From Flagellimonas sp. CMM7 (lineage in GTDB: Bacteria; Bacteroidota; Bacteroidia; Flavobacteriales; Flavobacteriaceae): 64,000 bases of DNA. The notes below the pieces were generated by a model. The model was not told the origin of the DNA and ran no database searches. It worked only from the letters and a program-made list of their open reading frames with translations. How positions within the stretch are numbered: position 1 is the first letter of the stretch; each line of letters starts with the position of its first letter. A program made the position numbers and the translations under genes. The stretch lies in the NCBI RefSeq assembly GCF_021390195.1, contig NZ_CP090003.1:124001-188000 (forward strand). Direction: 5' to 3'. Positions 15,928 through 24,739 of this stretch are shown in pieces.

Positions 15928-16347
15928 GTGATAAAAACTAAAATTCAACCTCAAATCTTGCTTTCAACCTTGTGGATATTTGTATTGCTAAATATGGTTT
16001 TTAGAGATTTACATCAATTCGGCAAAAAGAGTTTTATAGAAGAAATAATGACAGGAAAAGTCAATGGCATAGAGATTACAGACGAATTAATGTTGATTGG
16101 AGGATTTTTAGTTGAACTACCAATTTTGATGGTTCTTCTCTCGAGAATATTAGTTGCCAAAGTTAACAAGTGGGCTAACATCCTGGCGAGTATAATCACA
16201 ATGCTGGTTTTGGCGAGTGCTTTACCCTCTGCAGATTTGGATGATCTATTTTTCTTGATCATTGAATTCCCTGCATTTTTTGCAATAATCCTTATTGCAT
16301 GGGAATTACCTTCCCTTATTAAAACTAATTCCCAGTTTTCAATATGA
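15928..16347 (+). CDS. DUF6326-type four-helix membrane protein
   Basis: A 139-residue protein starting at a GTG, with four hydrophobic segments (about 8-27, 52-72, 80-100 and 105-126) and the LWIFVLLNMVFRDLHQF opening seen in DUF6326 proteins. Function unknown. Its stop overlaps the next start in ATGA, so it is translationally coupled to the dehydrogenase. Confidence 0.6.
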   Translation: MIKTKIQPQILLSTLWIFVLLNMVFRDLHQFGKKSFIEEIMTGKVNGIEITDELMLIGGFLVELPILMVLLSRILVAKVNKWANILASIITMLVLASALPSADLDDLFFLIIEFPAFFAIILIAWELPSLIKTNSQFSI

Positions 16348-17330
16348 AAGCAATAGTGTGCACAAAATATGGAACACCTGATGTACTACAGTTTCAAGAG
16401 GTAGAAAAACCTGTTGCAAAAGAAGATGAAATACTAATAAAGATCCACGCCGCAGCAGTGACCACAGCAGGTCTTATAGGTCGAAAAGGGGAGCCGTTTT
16501 TTACCAGATTATTCAGTGGTCTTTTTAAACCAAAAAAAAATATTCTGGGAATGGAGCTGGCCGGTGAAATTGAAGCCATCGGTGAAAACGTAAAATTATT
16601 TGAAGAAGGAGAACAGGTTTTTGGACTCACGGGAATGTCCCTTGGCTCAAATGCTGAATATAAATCCCTATCAGAGAATGCCGCTGTAATCAGAAAATCG
16701 TCCAATACCGACTATGTGGAATCTGTAGCTGTTATTGAAGGGGGGTTAACGGCATTGAACTTTCTAAATAACAAAGGGAAAATCCAACGCGGACAAAAGG
16801 TCCTTATTTATGGTGCTTCCGGATCGGTAGGAACCGCTTCCATACAGCTGGCCAAATACTTTGGTGCGGAAGTTACTGGGGTCTGTAGTACAGCAAATAT
16901 TAAAATGGTTAAACTTTTGGGAGCAAATACTGCCATAGATTATACTAAGGAGGACTTTACCAAAAACGGCCAGACCTACGACATTATTTTTGACACGGTA
17001 GGTAAACAATCATTTTTTCGCTGTAGAGATTCGCTCAAACCACAAGGAGTATATCTTGATGCCGCAGGGATATCTACTATTTTTCACATGTGTTGGACTT
17101 CATTGTTCAGCCGCAAAAAAGCCATTTTAACAGCAACCTATATGAGACCAACGAGTGTGATCAAACGGGATCTAGCTATCTTAAAAGAGTTGGTTGAAGC
17201 AGGGGAAATAAAGCCGGTAATAGACCGATGCTACACACTGGAGCAAACTGCAGAGGCCCATCAATATGTTGAAACAGGGCGTAAAAAGGGAAATGTAGTT
17301 ATCAAAACAAATCAAGATGTCGGTAACTAA
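16344..17330 (+). CDS. NAD(P)-dependent quinone-oxidoreductase-type dehydrogenase
   Basis: A 328-residue medium-chain dehydrogenase/reductase. The N-terminal GroES-like domain includes GTPDVLQFQEVEKPVAKEDE and LGMELAGEIEAIGENVKLFE. The Rossmann domain has VLIYGASGSVGTASIQLAKY (about 152-171), and the C-terminus ends with KPVIDRCYTLEQTAEAHQYV as in quinone oxidoreductases. Structural and catalytic zinc ligands are absent, as expected for the QOR/zeta-crystallin branch. The substrate is not deducible. Last gene of the Crp-START-DUF6326 operon. Confidence 0.85.
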   Translation: MKAIVCTKYGTPDVLQFQEVEKPVAKEDEILIKIHAAAVTTAGLIGRKGEPFFTRLFSGLFKPKKNILGMELAGEIEAIGENVKLFEEGEQVFGLTGMSLGSNAEYKSLSENAAVIRKSSNTDYVESVAVIEGGLTALNFLNNKGKIQRGQKVLIYGASGSVGTASIQLAKYFGAEVTGVCSTANIKMVKLLGANTAIDYTKEDFTKNGQTYDIIFDTVGKQSFFRCRDSLKPQGVYLDAAGISTIFHMCWTSLFSRKKAILTATYMRPTSVIKRDLAILKELVEAGEIKPVIDRCYTLEQTAEAHQYVETGRKKGNVVIKTNQDVGN

Positions 17331-17895
17331 AATATCTCGACTTACACTGAAATTGGTCGCTATCAAAAAAGCAACTTATTGGAATAAATTGGCTAGTCGG
17401 ACTTCATATAGCGCGGCGTTAGCCAACATTAGAATAAAAAATAATCTATACCACATTTTGTAATTGAATGATCTGAAAATATCATAAAAACAAAATCACC
17501 GAAAGAAATTATTCGGAAAGTATATGATATAGTAGAATCAACTTAGCCTTTTGATAAAGGAGGGATTAAATAACGAAAAGAACTGATAATCAATAAACAA
17601 TAGGGGTTTGATATTCTCTGTATGGAGGTTCGGGGGGATGATTTTTCCGTTTTTTTGCCATTGACCAGCATCATTACTTGAGCGTCCTAAATCAGGTTTA
17701 ATAGCTTTTAATCGAATAGTTCCAATGGGTTCGTTAAAAGACGTTGGGCGGTGGAATATTCAATAACATTGAAAGCGTGTGGGTAATTTGGTCAATGGTA
17801 TGTTTTAGTTACGCTTTCACCGTAAGAAATTTGAACATTAAAAACCACAAAAATGCAATAGGACATCATTAAATATGGTCTCAAAAGGACATAAA
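17331..17895. other. Non-coding gap before the island
   Basis: About 560 bases without a credible gene. It has scattered short frames, a G-rich patch (GGTTCGGGGGGATG near 17627) and no structured RNA I can recognise. Confidence 0.4.
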
Positions 17896-17926
17896 AAAAC
17901 CAGTAAATATTTAATTTACTGGTTTT
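17896..17926 (-). terminator. Strong hairpin terminator beside the left att copy
   Basis: AAAACCAGTAAAT (17896-17908) and ATTTACTGGTTTT (17914-17926) form a perfect 13-bp stem with a 5-base loop, followed by T residues when read leftward. On the minus strand it comes ~40 bases after the tRNA-Pro 3'-end fragment, so it is probably the original terminator of that tRNA. Confidence 0.7.
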
Positions 17927-17964
17927 CATGCAATTAGAGTAATTTTTTTTGTTTGTTACCCTAT

Positions 17965-17980
17965 TGGTCGGGGTGGCAGG
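17965..17980 (-). other. tRNA-Pro 3'-end fragment, probable left attachment site
   Basis: Read on the minus strand the 16 bases are CCTGCCACCCCGACCA. They fit the 3' T-stem strand (CCTGC), acceptor strand (CACCCCG), discriminator A and CCA of a tRNA whose 5' end would read CGGGGTG. C1-G72 is characteristic of bacterial tRNA-Pro. No tRNA body follows, so this is a duplicated att core. Thirteen of these bases recur at 32693-32705. Confidence 0.6.
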
Positions 17981-18085
17981 CTTAAAATAAGTGACATACC
18001 ACATTGATTTTCAATATTTTACCGTACTAATTTAAAGCTGTACACCGTTTTGCGATTTTTAAGCCAAATAAACACAAATGATGTA
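17975..18085. repeat. Diverged ~110-bp repeat, copy B
   Basis: Same element as 14283-14394, with the exact shared blocks at 18004-18021 and 18066-18085. It begins at the end of the tRNA-Pro 3' fragment, so it looks like the terminal sequence of an integrating element. Confidence 0.6.
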
Positions 18086-18166
18086 ACTCTTTATTGTATA
18101 AAAATAAGAAAACAAAGTTTTAAAATCAAAACCAGTTAAATCAGTGCATTTCTTTTTTCCAGTCCT

Positions 18167-19853
18167 ATAAAACGTATGTGGCTGTTGCATAAGTCATCCG
18201 TGTGCAGGATATTGATTCGAATAGGCGGTTTTTATAGAATCTTCAGAAGAACCGGTTTTGGTTGGATTTGGGGATAAAAAGCGGTCAGGTTGACTTGTAG
18301 GGTGTCCACAGAGGTCCTTAAAATGCCAATGGAGGGTTTCCTTCCCCCTTTCTTAAGGTACTTTTTCAAGTTGAAGGCTATCGCGGCCATGAGCATGACT
18401 TGTGGGCACCGGCCTTGCCCAATACGCCTATTTTCCTCAGGCCATAGAACTGTGTCAGGCTGCCGAACACTGGCTCGACCGTACTTTGCCTGAGTTTTTT
18501 CATTTGCCTCCCCCTTTCGCTGTGCTGCCGGGCATAGGCCCTCAGGTACGGTTCGTCATATATCGTTCTGGTGATACTTTTGCATTTCTTTTTTGGCGCA
18601 CATTGGGGTTTCATGGGGCAGGCCTTGCAGTCCCTCGGTGCCGCCCAGTAGTTTTTCAGTACGGTGCCGTCCTTGTTGGTACTGAACCCCTTGAAGGGCA
18701 GCGGTCTGTCCATCGGGCAACGGTACTCGTCCCTTTTTCTGTCGTAGGGAAAACCCTCTATCTCAGGTTTGTACTTTCCGAAGACGGGTATCCATCCGGT
18801 GACCTTCCTTTGCTCGAGAAAATCGTAGTTGGAGCCGTTGGAACAACCCGCGTCCGCCAGTAAATTTGTCATTATAAGCTCGCTCTTCCCCAAACGCTCC
18901 TGCACCCTCAGGCCGATGTTCTTCAGGTATTGGCTGTCCCTGCCATCGGCAAAGTCCGCCTGGATGTGCGAGATGACCCCTTCCGCCGTATCCACAGACA
19001 TGCTGCAACGGTAGTTGAGCTTTCTGGCCTTGCCCGGTTTTACCGATATGCGGGCATCCGGGTCATGGGGGTTGTAGTGTGTCTTGTTGCTGAGCAGTCG
19101 TGCTCTCTTGTGTGATGCGCCAGAGGGGCGTACCGGACTTTCCCGAAGGTTTCGGTGGTGCTTTTCCATGCGCTTCAGCTCGTGTTCGGGTGCGGTGATG
19201 TGCGGGGGAAACAGTCTTCCCATCTTTTTTCGTGGCTTCCCCGTTTTCTTCCGATACTTTTTTCAAGTGGTCGTCCATGGGTGTGGCCGGCATTTTCGGC
19301 ACCACGCTTTCCATGGATGCGTTGGCCTTTATCGGGGCCGAATCCACCGCCTGGGTATGGCCGGACACCATCCCGCTCTCGACGCAAAGTGCAAATACCT
19401 TGTTGAAGAGTTTCTCGAAAAGGGATTCCGGGTAAAGTTGCCTTGTCCTGCTGACCGTTGAGTGCCATGGCAGTTCCTCGTCAAGGTCATAGCCTAAAAA
19501 ATAGAGCACGTCCATCCGCATGCTACAGTGTTCCAACAGTTTTCGGTCGGAGGTGATGTTCTCTAGGTATCCCGTGATCAAAAGCTTGAAGAAGACCACG
19601 GGGTCAATGGACCGGTTGCCCGTACTGCCATAAAGTTCCTTCGTGTCCCTATAAAGAAAACTCAGATCAAGTGTCTCGCGGAGCCTTCTTTAAAGGTTGT
19701 CCTTGGGAACACGGTCCGACAGCCTGAAGCTGAGGAACAGTTTTTCGGTGTAGCTTTTTCTGCCTTGCATACCATAAGTTACCGATTTCCCGACGCTTAT
19801 GAGAGCAAGAATCGATGAATATCAGAGTTGTGCAACAGCCACGTTCGTTTTAT
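18167..19853 (-). mobile_element. IS1182-like insertion sequence, decayed
   Basis: The ends are inverted repeats: ATAAAACGTATGTGGCTGTT (from 18167) against the reverse complement at 19853-19831, which reads ATAAAACGAACGTGGCTGTT. Counting the GCA that follows each, 21 of 23 positions match. The 1,687-bp length fits the IS1182 family. No flanking target duplication is evident. The interior is markedly more GC-rich than its surroundings, which points to a foreign donor. The single transposase frame is broken at three places. Confidence 0.75.
18232..19770 (-). pseudogene. IS1182-type transposase, three lesions
   Basis: The original frame starts at 19770 (MQGRKSYTEKLFLSFRLSDR). It has an in-frame TAA at 19690-19692 where a Tyr codon would fit (DNL-stop-RRLRETLDLSFLY), so the remaining long frame starts only at 19599. 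A frameshift near 19210 separates the N-terminal part (HCSMRMDVLYFLGYDLDEEL, WHSTVSRTRQLYPESLFEKL) from the catalytic C-terminal part (GASHKRARLLSNKTHYNPHD, KLNYRCSMSVDTAEGVISHI, VEPVFGSLTQFYGLRKIG). A further one-base loss near 18405 cuts the end (GKAGAHK, then MLMAAIAFNLKKYLKK in another frame to 18232). The DDE transposase is therefore dead. Confidence 0.8.
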
Positions 19854-20209
19854 GAAACATCGATCTCTGATTATTTCTTTGATTCGGACAAGCGAAACCC
19901 AAAGGGTTTCCAAGCGGAATTTTGAATATATTGTATTTCTATCATTTGTCCTTACCAAAGGTGCCACACCAAATTCTGGAATCAAGTATACTTCTTATAT
20001 GGTCCTAGGGATTTGGTCCATTGGCATTGCTTCACAACTTCAAAAATGCTCCTTCTCATATCATAAATCCCCTATTCAGTGAGCTTCAGTAATCCGACCT
20101 ATGTGAGATGTTCTAATGATAATAAGTAGCAACTTAAATAGCTTTAAGTAGGCAATGATATAAGTGATGAAATAACTAAAGATAAAATTTGGAATGATCA
20201 CGCTTACTT
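19854..20209. other. Gap between insertion sequence and cmk scrap
   Basis: About 350 bases with no intact gene. Short plus-strand frames (for example from 19828, running across the IS end) look accidental. The stretch may be worn-down coding DNA, but I recognise no family. Confidence 0.35.
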
Positions 20210-20371
20210 TTAGAAGAAGTACTGGAAAGCATTAAGAAAAGGGATTTTATAGATTCCATCAGAGAAGTTTCTCCATTACGCACGGTGGAAGAGGCCATGG
20301 ATTTTGACAATAGTGATATAGGTCTGGAAGAGCAGTTTGAGCGCACGCATAATCATGCACATAGGGTACTT
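20210..20371 (+). pseudogene. C-terminal scrap of cytidylate kinase gene
   Basis: The plus frame reads LEEVLESIKKRDFIDSIREV, SPLRTVEEAMDFDNSDIGLE and EQFERTHNHAHRVL. This matches the end of CMP kinase, where RDxxDSxRExSPLxxAxDAI and LDNSxLTxEEQ are typical. There is no N-terminal kinase part or P-loop, and the tail runs into the end of the convergent esterase-family gene. It is a leftover of a past rearrangement, probably with the insertion sequence. Confidence 0.6.
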
Positions 20372-21623
20372 ACTCCTGTACCGCAGGAGTTGTCGTCTCT
20401 ATGTAGAAGAGTCCATCAAAAATATTGGGTAGTACTAAAGCTTGCTCACTGAAATTAACTAAGCGGCCCTTTTGCTTTAGCCTTAGTAAAGAACTTTCTT
20501 CAAGATTTGTCAGGTCAATAAAGGCATAAGGCCAATCCAAACTTTTTATGGACTGTTCTATACTTACCTTGGATGGTTTTTTTATGGTTACTTTTTTATC
20601 ATTCGCAAAATTGATAAACTCTCCGTCAAAACCAGTGAAACCAACAGCATACATTTCATCTTTGAACTCGTTTTTAAGAAAATGACCCATGGGCAGTACA
20701 GGGTTCAAACCTCTTGCGATATGAAAGTTATGGGCCCAGATAATAACCTTTTTGTCTTTATAAGTGTTATTCAACAACCAACTCATATTGCTTCCCATTT
20801 GTCGGTCCCTATCCATATCCGGAATATCTTTCCAGTATCTTTTGGCTTGGGATTCAAGGCTGTTTAAAATTTGCCTCCAAAAACCAGGATTGTCAAAAAT
20901 AGCTTCGGTTTTAGGCTGATATTCATCAATTTCAGCTTTAATATCACTTAGTACTCCATAAAATGAAGTTTTGTCCTCAGTGGTTACTTTTCTATTCATC
21001 CCTATGATATCCGCAACCTTACTTTCAAAAACTTCCCATGATTCTTGATTTGGAATATCGGACCTGTTTTGTTCCAAGAAAATTTGTAGGTTGGAAACCA
21101 AGTTGTTTTTCGACTTTTCACCGGTATGTTGACTATCCATTCCGCAGAATAACAGGGGAGTGGAACCTTGTAATTGTTCATCCATATAACGAAAAAGAGG
21201 TTTGACCTCTGTGCTTGTGGCATACATATAGAACATACTACCCAAGACTTCGTCTTCCATTTTTTTTCCGGTAGAGATGTTCATCCCTATTTCAGCACAA
21301 TCATACATCCCACTTTCAAATGCCATGACCTCAAAACCCATTTCCTGGTTAAGAAATTTAATCAACCTGACTTTAGCTGAATAAGTAGACCCGCCCCCAT
21401 GCGATTGTTCTCCCAACAACACAATTCTTGCATTTCCAATTATATCTTTTAGCGCTTTTAGGTCTGAAAAATCGGTATCCTCAGGTGAAATGGATTTTAC
21501 TTCGACGGCATTATCAGCAATAATGGCATTTAGGGCCTGCGAATTGATTTTGTCTTGACAAGATGAAAATAGGAGCAAATAAACAATGCTTAGATAAGAT
21601 GAGGTTAGACGTAATTTTCCCAT
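20370..21623 (-). CDS. Erythromycin-esterase-family lipoprotein
   Basis: A 417-residue protein. The signal SYLSIVYLLLFSSC gives an outer-membrane or periplasmic lipoprotein. The body matches the Ere/succinoglycan-biosynthesis family: RIVLLGEQSHGGGSTYSAKV, then FEVMAFESGMYDCAEIGMNI, PLLFCGMDSQHTG and KKVIIWAHNFHIARG. The conserved Glu and His residues of the metal-independent hydrolase site (GEQSHG, FESG, WAHNFH) are present. True macrolide esterases are only part of this family and are usually cytosolic, so macrolide resistance should not be assumed. First of two exported hydrolases in the island. Confidence 0.8.
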   Translation of the reverse strand: MGKLRLTSSYLSIVYLLLFSSCQDKINSQALNAIIADNAVEVKSISPEDTDFSDLKALKDIIGNARIVLLGEQSHGGGSTYSAKVRLIKFLNQEMGFEVMAFESGMYDCAEIGMNISTGKKMEDEVLGSMFYMYATSTEVKPLFRYMDEQLQGSTPLLFCGMDSQHTGEKSKNNLVSNLQIFLEQNRSDIPNQESWEVFESKVADIIGMNRKVTTEDKTSFYGVLSDIKAEIDEYQPKTEAIFDNPGFWRQILNSLESQAKRYWKDIPDMDRDRQMGSNMSWLLNNTYKDKKVIIWAHNFHIARGLNPVLPMGHFLKNEFKDEMYAVGFTGFDGEFINFANDKKVTIKKPSKVSIEQSIKSLDWPYAFIDLTNLEESSLLRLKQKGRLVNFSEQALVLPNIFDGLFYIETTTPAVQE

Positions 21624-21728
21624 GAAGTTGATTTTAAATATTTGATGATGACAAGATTAATTCAATGTTTGTAATATCTTATTTATTAGTGTTTTAATAT
21701 TTTTGATTCGATTCACTTACTATTTAAA

Positions 21729-23831
21729 TCAATATTCTCCCAATATCAAAAATTTTCCAAGGGCCTCGTATGCTAAATTACCTCCAGTATTGCTATTGGT
21801 AAAAATAACATATCCCATTTCCAAATCTTCGTACATCATAAACTGACACTGAAAATCCCCATTGTTCCCATCATGCCCAAAAGCTCTGCCATTGGAAGAT
21901 AGCTCATGGTATATTCCAAGCCCGAAATATTCCTTTAGGTCATTTTCATCGTCAGAGATTACGGTCTGTATCTTAAAAAAATCAGAATAGGTTTTTGGTT
22001 GCAGGCCTTTTCTTTTGGAGAGGGCCAATATAAAATTGGTAAAATCCAAGGCCTCAGTGTACATGCCGCCAGCCATGCTAGGTTCCTCTGAAACTTCAAC
22101 CTTTTTGGGCAATCCATCTAAATGACCATGTGAGACCGACTCCAACAGATGTTTGCTTTTTTCAAAATGAGTGTTGTCCATTTTAAGTGGAATCAAGACT
22201 TCTTCTTTTAATATCTCATGGATTTTCTTTCCAGTAATATGGACAACCACTCGCTTTAGGTATTCAAAGCCTTCTCCGGAATAACCGTATGATGTTCCCG
22301 GGGTAAATTTCAAATCAAACGTTCCATCCTTTTGGCGAGTAGGCCAATTGGGAAAGCCCGTTTGGTGGGAGAGTACATACCTGGCAGTTATCAATTTATG
22401 CCGTTCATCATGCTCGATATCTGGAAACCTCAAGTACTGGTATAAAGGCTTGTCAAGGTCAATTATTCCTTTTTCGGCCAATCTACATACAGTGAACCCA
22501 AATACTGGCTTGGTAAGCGAGGCAGCCTCGAAGAGTGTATTTTTACTAACCGCTTCGTTTGTGTAGCTATTCATTTGGCCATAGGTATTATGATAAACGA
22601 CCTTTCCTTTTTTTATCAAAGCAAGGGATACTCCCGGGATTTTATAGTAGTGACGGTAATCCTCAATAAACTGGTCCACTTGAGCTTTTTTATCGCTATC
22701 AAAATTATATAGGAGTCCTTTTTCTGGAAACGACATAGGGGGTGGAGCCTTTGATAATTGTAAGGGCTGCGATTGGGTCACCCGATTTTCCTTAACCTTA
22801 CATGTGATTCCCGACTTTTCCCTATTAAGCATGTACACTGATTCTCCTTCGCGGAAAAGACTGTTGGTCAATGATACTTTGTATCTATCCGCAGGTAGTT
22901 TTACAGAATACATTCCTAGCGAATCCACAGGTACATCCATCCAAAGAGAGGTTTCCAATAATGAAGTGATTCTAACTTTTTCAGGAAAATGGGATATTGT
23001 AGAATCTTGCCACTCCAACTGTCCTTGCAATGTTCCGAGAGCTTTATCTGCCAATACGAGGGTTCCCAACCTTCCCGCCGTCCGTTGCTTCCACATTGTT
23101 TCCCCCCACATTTTTAAAGAGAAATTTTTATGGCCATCACCGTCCTGGTCAAAAATCAGGTAATCCAACCCAAATGATTTCTGATTTTTGGTTTCTTCGT
23201 CCAATTTGATTTGGTACTCGTACACTGTCTCGGAATCATATCGTTTCATGGCCATTTTTAATTTAGCTGGATCAACTTTGTCAAGATTGGGATCCCAGCT
23301 TCCTAAAGATATAATAGGGTTTATGCCTTGTTCGGCTATTTGATAGATAATAGCTCCGGAACCATTTTCTGCATGATTTTCATCCAAGAGTAGTTGGTGG
23401 CCGTCCTGTTCTGTCAGTGGTGAGGGCCATTTATCATTTATAATATGGGACTCATCAGCCACCATTACTGCAAAGTAAAGGGAATGTTGTTGTTTGTTAT
23501 ACCCAACCTTAAAACTTGGAGTAAAATCTTTTTCGTCTCTTGGTTTGTCTCCATGACTATGTTCAATAGCATATTCCATTGTCTTTTCCGGCCAATCGGA
23601 AATATCACCATCCAAAACAATATTATCAATTGGATAAGCATAAGCAACCTGGGAGGATTGGACGGATTCCATTTCGTTATTGATATTTTCCGAACAGGAG
23701 AAGATGAGAACCATCATTCCCGAAATGAACAAAAAATTCAGCGTTTTGGCTTTTGTATATGAAAACCCTTTATAAAACCCCAGAGATATGGGCTTTACCA
23801 AGTGTATCAATAAATGAGAAAAAGAAAACAT
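21729..23831 (-). CDS. Exported serine hydrolase: CBM9-like domain plus beta-lactamase-family domain
   Basis: A 700-residue protein. A signal ending near VLIFSCSEN predicts a lipoprotein. Residues ~65-260 look like a CBM9-like/DOMON sugar-binding sandwich (YPIDNIVLDGDISDWPEKTM). The C-terminal ~330 residues are a class C beta-lactamase-like serine hydrolase (Pfam beta-lactamase family): KKGKVVYHNTYGQM, AASLTKPVFGF with the SxxK nucleophile, GTSYGYSGEGFEYL at the YxN position (Tyr-Ser-Gly) and GHDGNNGDFQC at the third motif. Such proteins are esterases or peptidases more often than antibiotic hydrolases. Signal and body are leftward with the Ere-like gene. Confidence 0.8.
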   Translation of the reverse strand: MFSFSHLLIHLVKPISLGFYKGFSYTKAKTLNFLFISGMMVLIFSCSENINNEMESVQSSQVAYAYPIDNIVLDGDISDWPEKTMEYAIEHSHGDKPRDEKDFTPSFKVGYNKQQHSLYFAVMVADESHIINDKWPSPLTEQDGHQLLLDENHAENGSGAIIYQIAEQGINPIISLGSWDPNLDKVDPAKLKMAMKRYDSETVYEYQIKLDEETKNQKSFGLDYLIFDQDGDGHKNFSLKMWGETMWKQRTAGRLGTLVLADKALGTLQGQLEWQDSTISHFPEKVRITSLLETSLWMDVPVDSLGMYSVKLPADRYKVSLTNSLFREGESVYMLNREKSGITCKVKENRVTQSQPLQLSKAPPPMSFPEKGLLYNFDSDKKAQVDQFIEDYRHYYKIPGVSLALIKKGKVVYHNTYGQMNSYTNEAVSKNTLFEAASLTKPVFGFTVCRLAEKGIIDLDKPLYQYLRFPDIEHDERHKLITARYVLSHQTGFPNWPTRQKDGTFDLKFTPGTSYGYSGEGFEYLKRVVVHITGKKIHEILKEEVLIPLKMDNTHFEKSKHLLESVSHGHLDGLPKKVEVSEEPSMAGGMYTEALDFTNFILALSKRKGLQPKTYSDFFKIQTVISDDENDLKEYFGLGIYHELSSNGRAFGHDGNNGDFQCQFMMYEDLEMGYVIFTNSNTGGNLAYEALGKFLILGEY

Positions 23832-23910
23832 AAGCCTAATTTTATTTTAGTTTGAAATTCGATTAGCTCTAGATTTTTAAAGAGCCCTTATCAGCAGTAG
23901 CAACGTGGAC

Positions 23911-24735
23911 CTATTGAGATTTGATAAGAATGTTGCCGTTCAAGGTTCTGAACAGTATTTGTGGTCCGCCCTTATTGATTGTTCCAGTAATCCATTTTTC
24001 TTGCTTCCGTTTTCTTTTGGAACGCCCTGAAGATTTTTTTTTAGTTTTAGCGGGAAGTGAAGGGTTCTTTTTGAATCTGCCGTCAAAACCGATAAATACC
24101 TCACGGGTTTCAGACCATGCTTTGATATTGGCATCAAGACTCTTAGGAAAGGTAATGTCCAAAGTTCCGTTCAAGCTGGTAAAGGCCATATCTACGCCTT
24201 TGGTCACCTTTAAAAAATTAACCGTGATATTCTTATTACGGGCGTCCACTATTGCAGAACCGCTTACATCCTTCAAAACAATGGCCCCATTGCGATTGCT
24301 TACTACCAATTCCCCGTTCACCCTTTCAACCAAGATATCACCATCATTAATAGCCTTCAGGTCCAATGAGAAGTTCTCGGGCACTTTGATTGTATAATCC
24401 AATTCCGGATTCCCCTCTTCAGATGTGATATGGACATTATTATTATATTCTCTCACTATAAATTCCATAGGGTTTGAACTGATTCGGCTCAAGCCCATAG
24501 TCGTTGAATCTCGGGATTTCACCCCTTTCCCAGTTGTTTCGATGATGACATCCTTTCCCTTATAACCGATTACCTTTATCGATCCATACAGTATGCTCAT
24601 CACCAGTCTTCCAGGTTTATCACTGTTGCTCAACGCAATGGATTGTATTTCTTTCTGTCCATTTTGGGCCAAAGCCCCTATGGACATCAACAGAATTCCG
24701 ATTAATGTTCCTATTTTCAACCTATTTTGCTTCAT
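23911..24735 (-). CDS. Exported DUF4097/GIN-type beta-helix protein 1
   Basis: A 274-residue protein with a signal peptide ending near IGALAQ. The body is short repeating strands (DGDILVERVNGELVVSNRNG, AIVLKDVSGSAIVDARNKNI, TVNFLKV) typical of the DUF4097 adhesin-like beta-solenoid. Towards the C-terminus is a very basic linker (KTKKKSSGRSKRKRKQEKW). It is 4 bases from its paralogue upstream and downstream of an ECF sigma/anti-sigma pair, so it is probably an effector of that regulon at the cell envelope. Molecular role unknown. Confidence 0.7.
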   Translation of the reverse strand: MKQNRLKIGTLIGILLMSIGALAQNGQKEIQSIALSNSDKPGRLVMSILYGSIKVIGYKGKDVIIETTGKGVKSRDSTTMGLSRISSNPMEFIVREYNNNVHITSEEGNPELDYTIKVPENFSLDLKAINDGDILVERVNGELVVSNRNGAIVLKDVSGSAIVDARNKNITVNFLKVTKGVDMAFTSLNGTLDITFPKSLDANIKAWSETREVFIGFDGRFKKNPSLPAKTKKKSSGRSKRKRKQEKWITGTINKGGPQILFRTLNGNILIKSQ

Positions 24736-24739
24736 AAAT

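Noticed and set aside
17405..17430. GCGGCGTTAGCCAACATT and GACGTTGGGCGG as a possible integron attC site
   Set aside because: The core-site consensus is not satisfied and there is no integron integrase or cassette array.
20370..21623. Macrolide-resistance gene
   Set aside because: The family includes many exported proteins of other function; this one is a lipoprotein, so resistance cannot be claimed.
21729..23831. Beta-lactamase antibiotic-resistance gene
   Set aside because: The Tyr-Ser-Gly second motif and the CBM9-like domain point to a general serine hydrolase, not a penicillinase.
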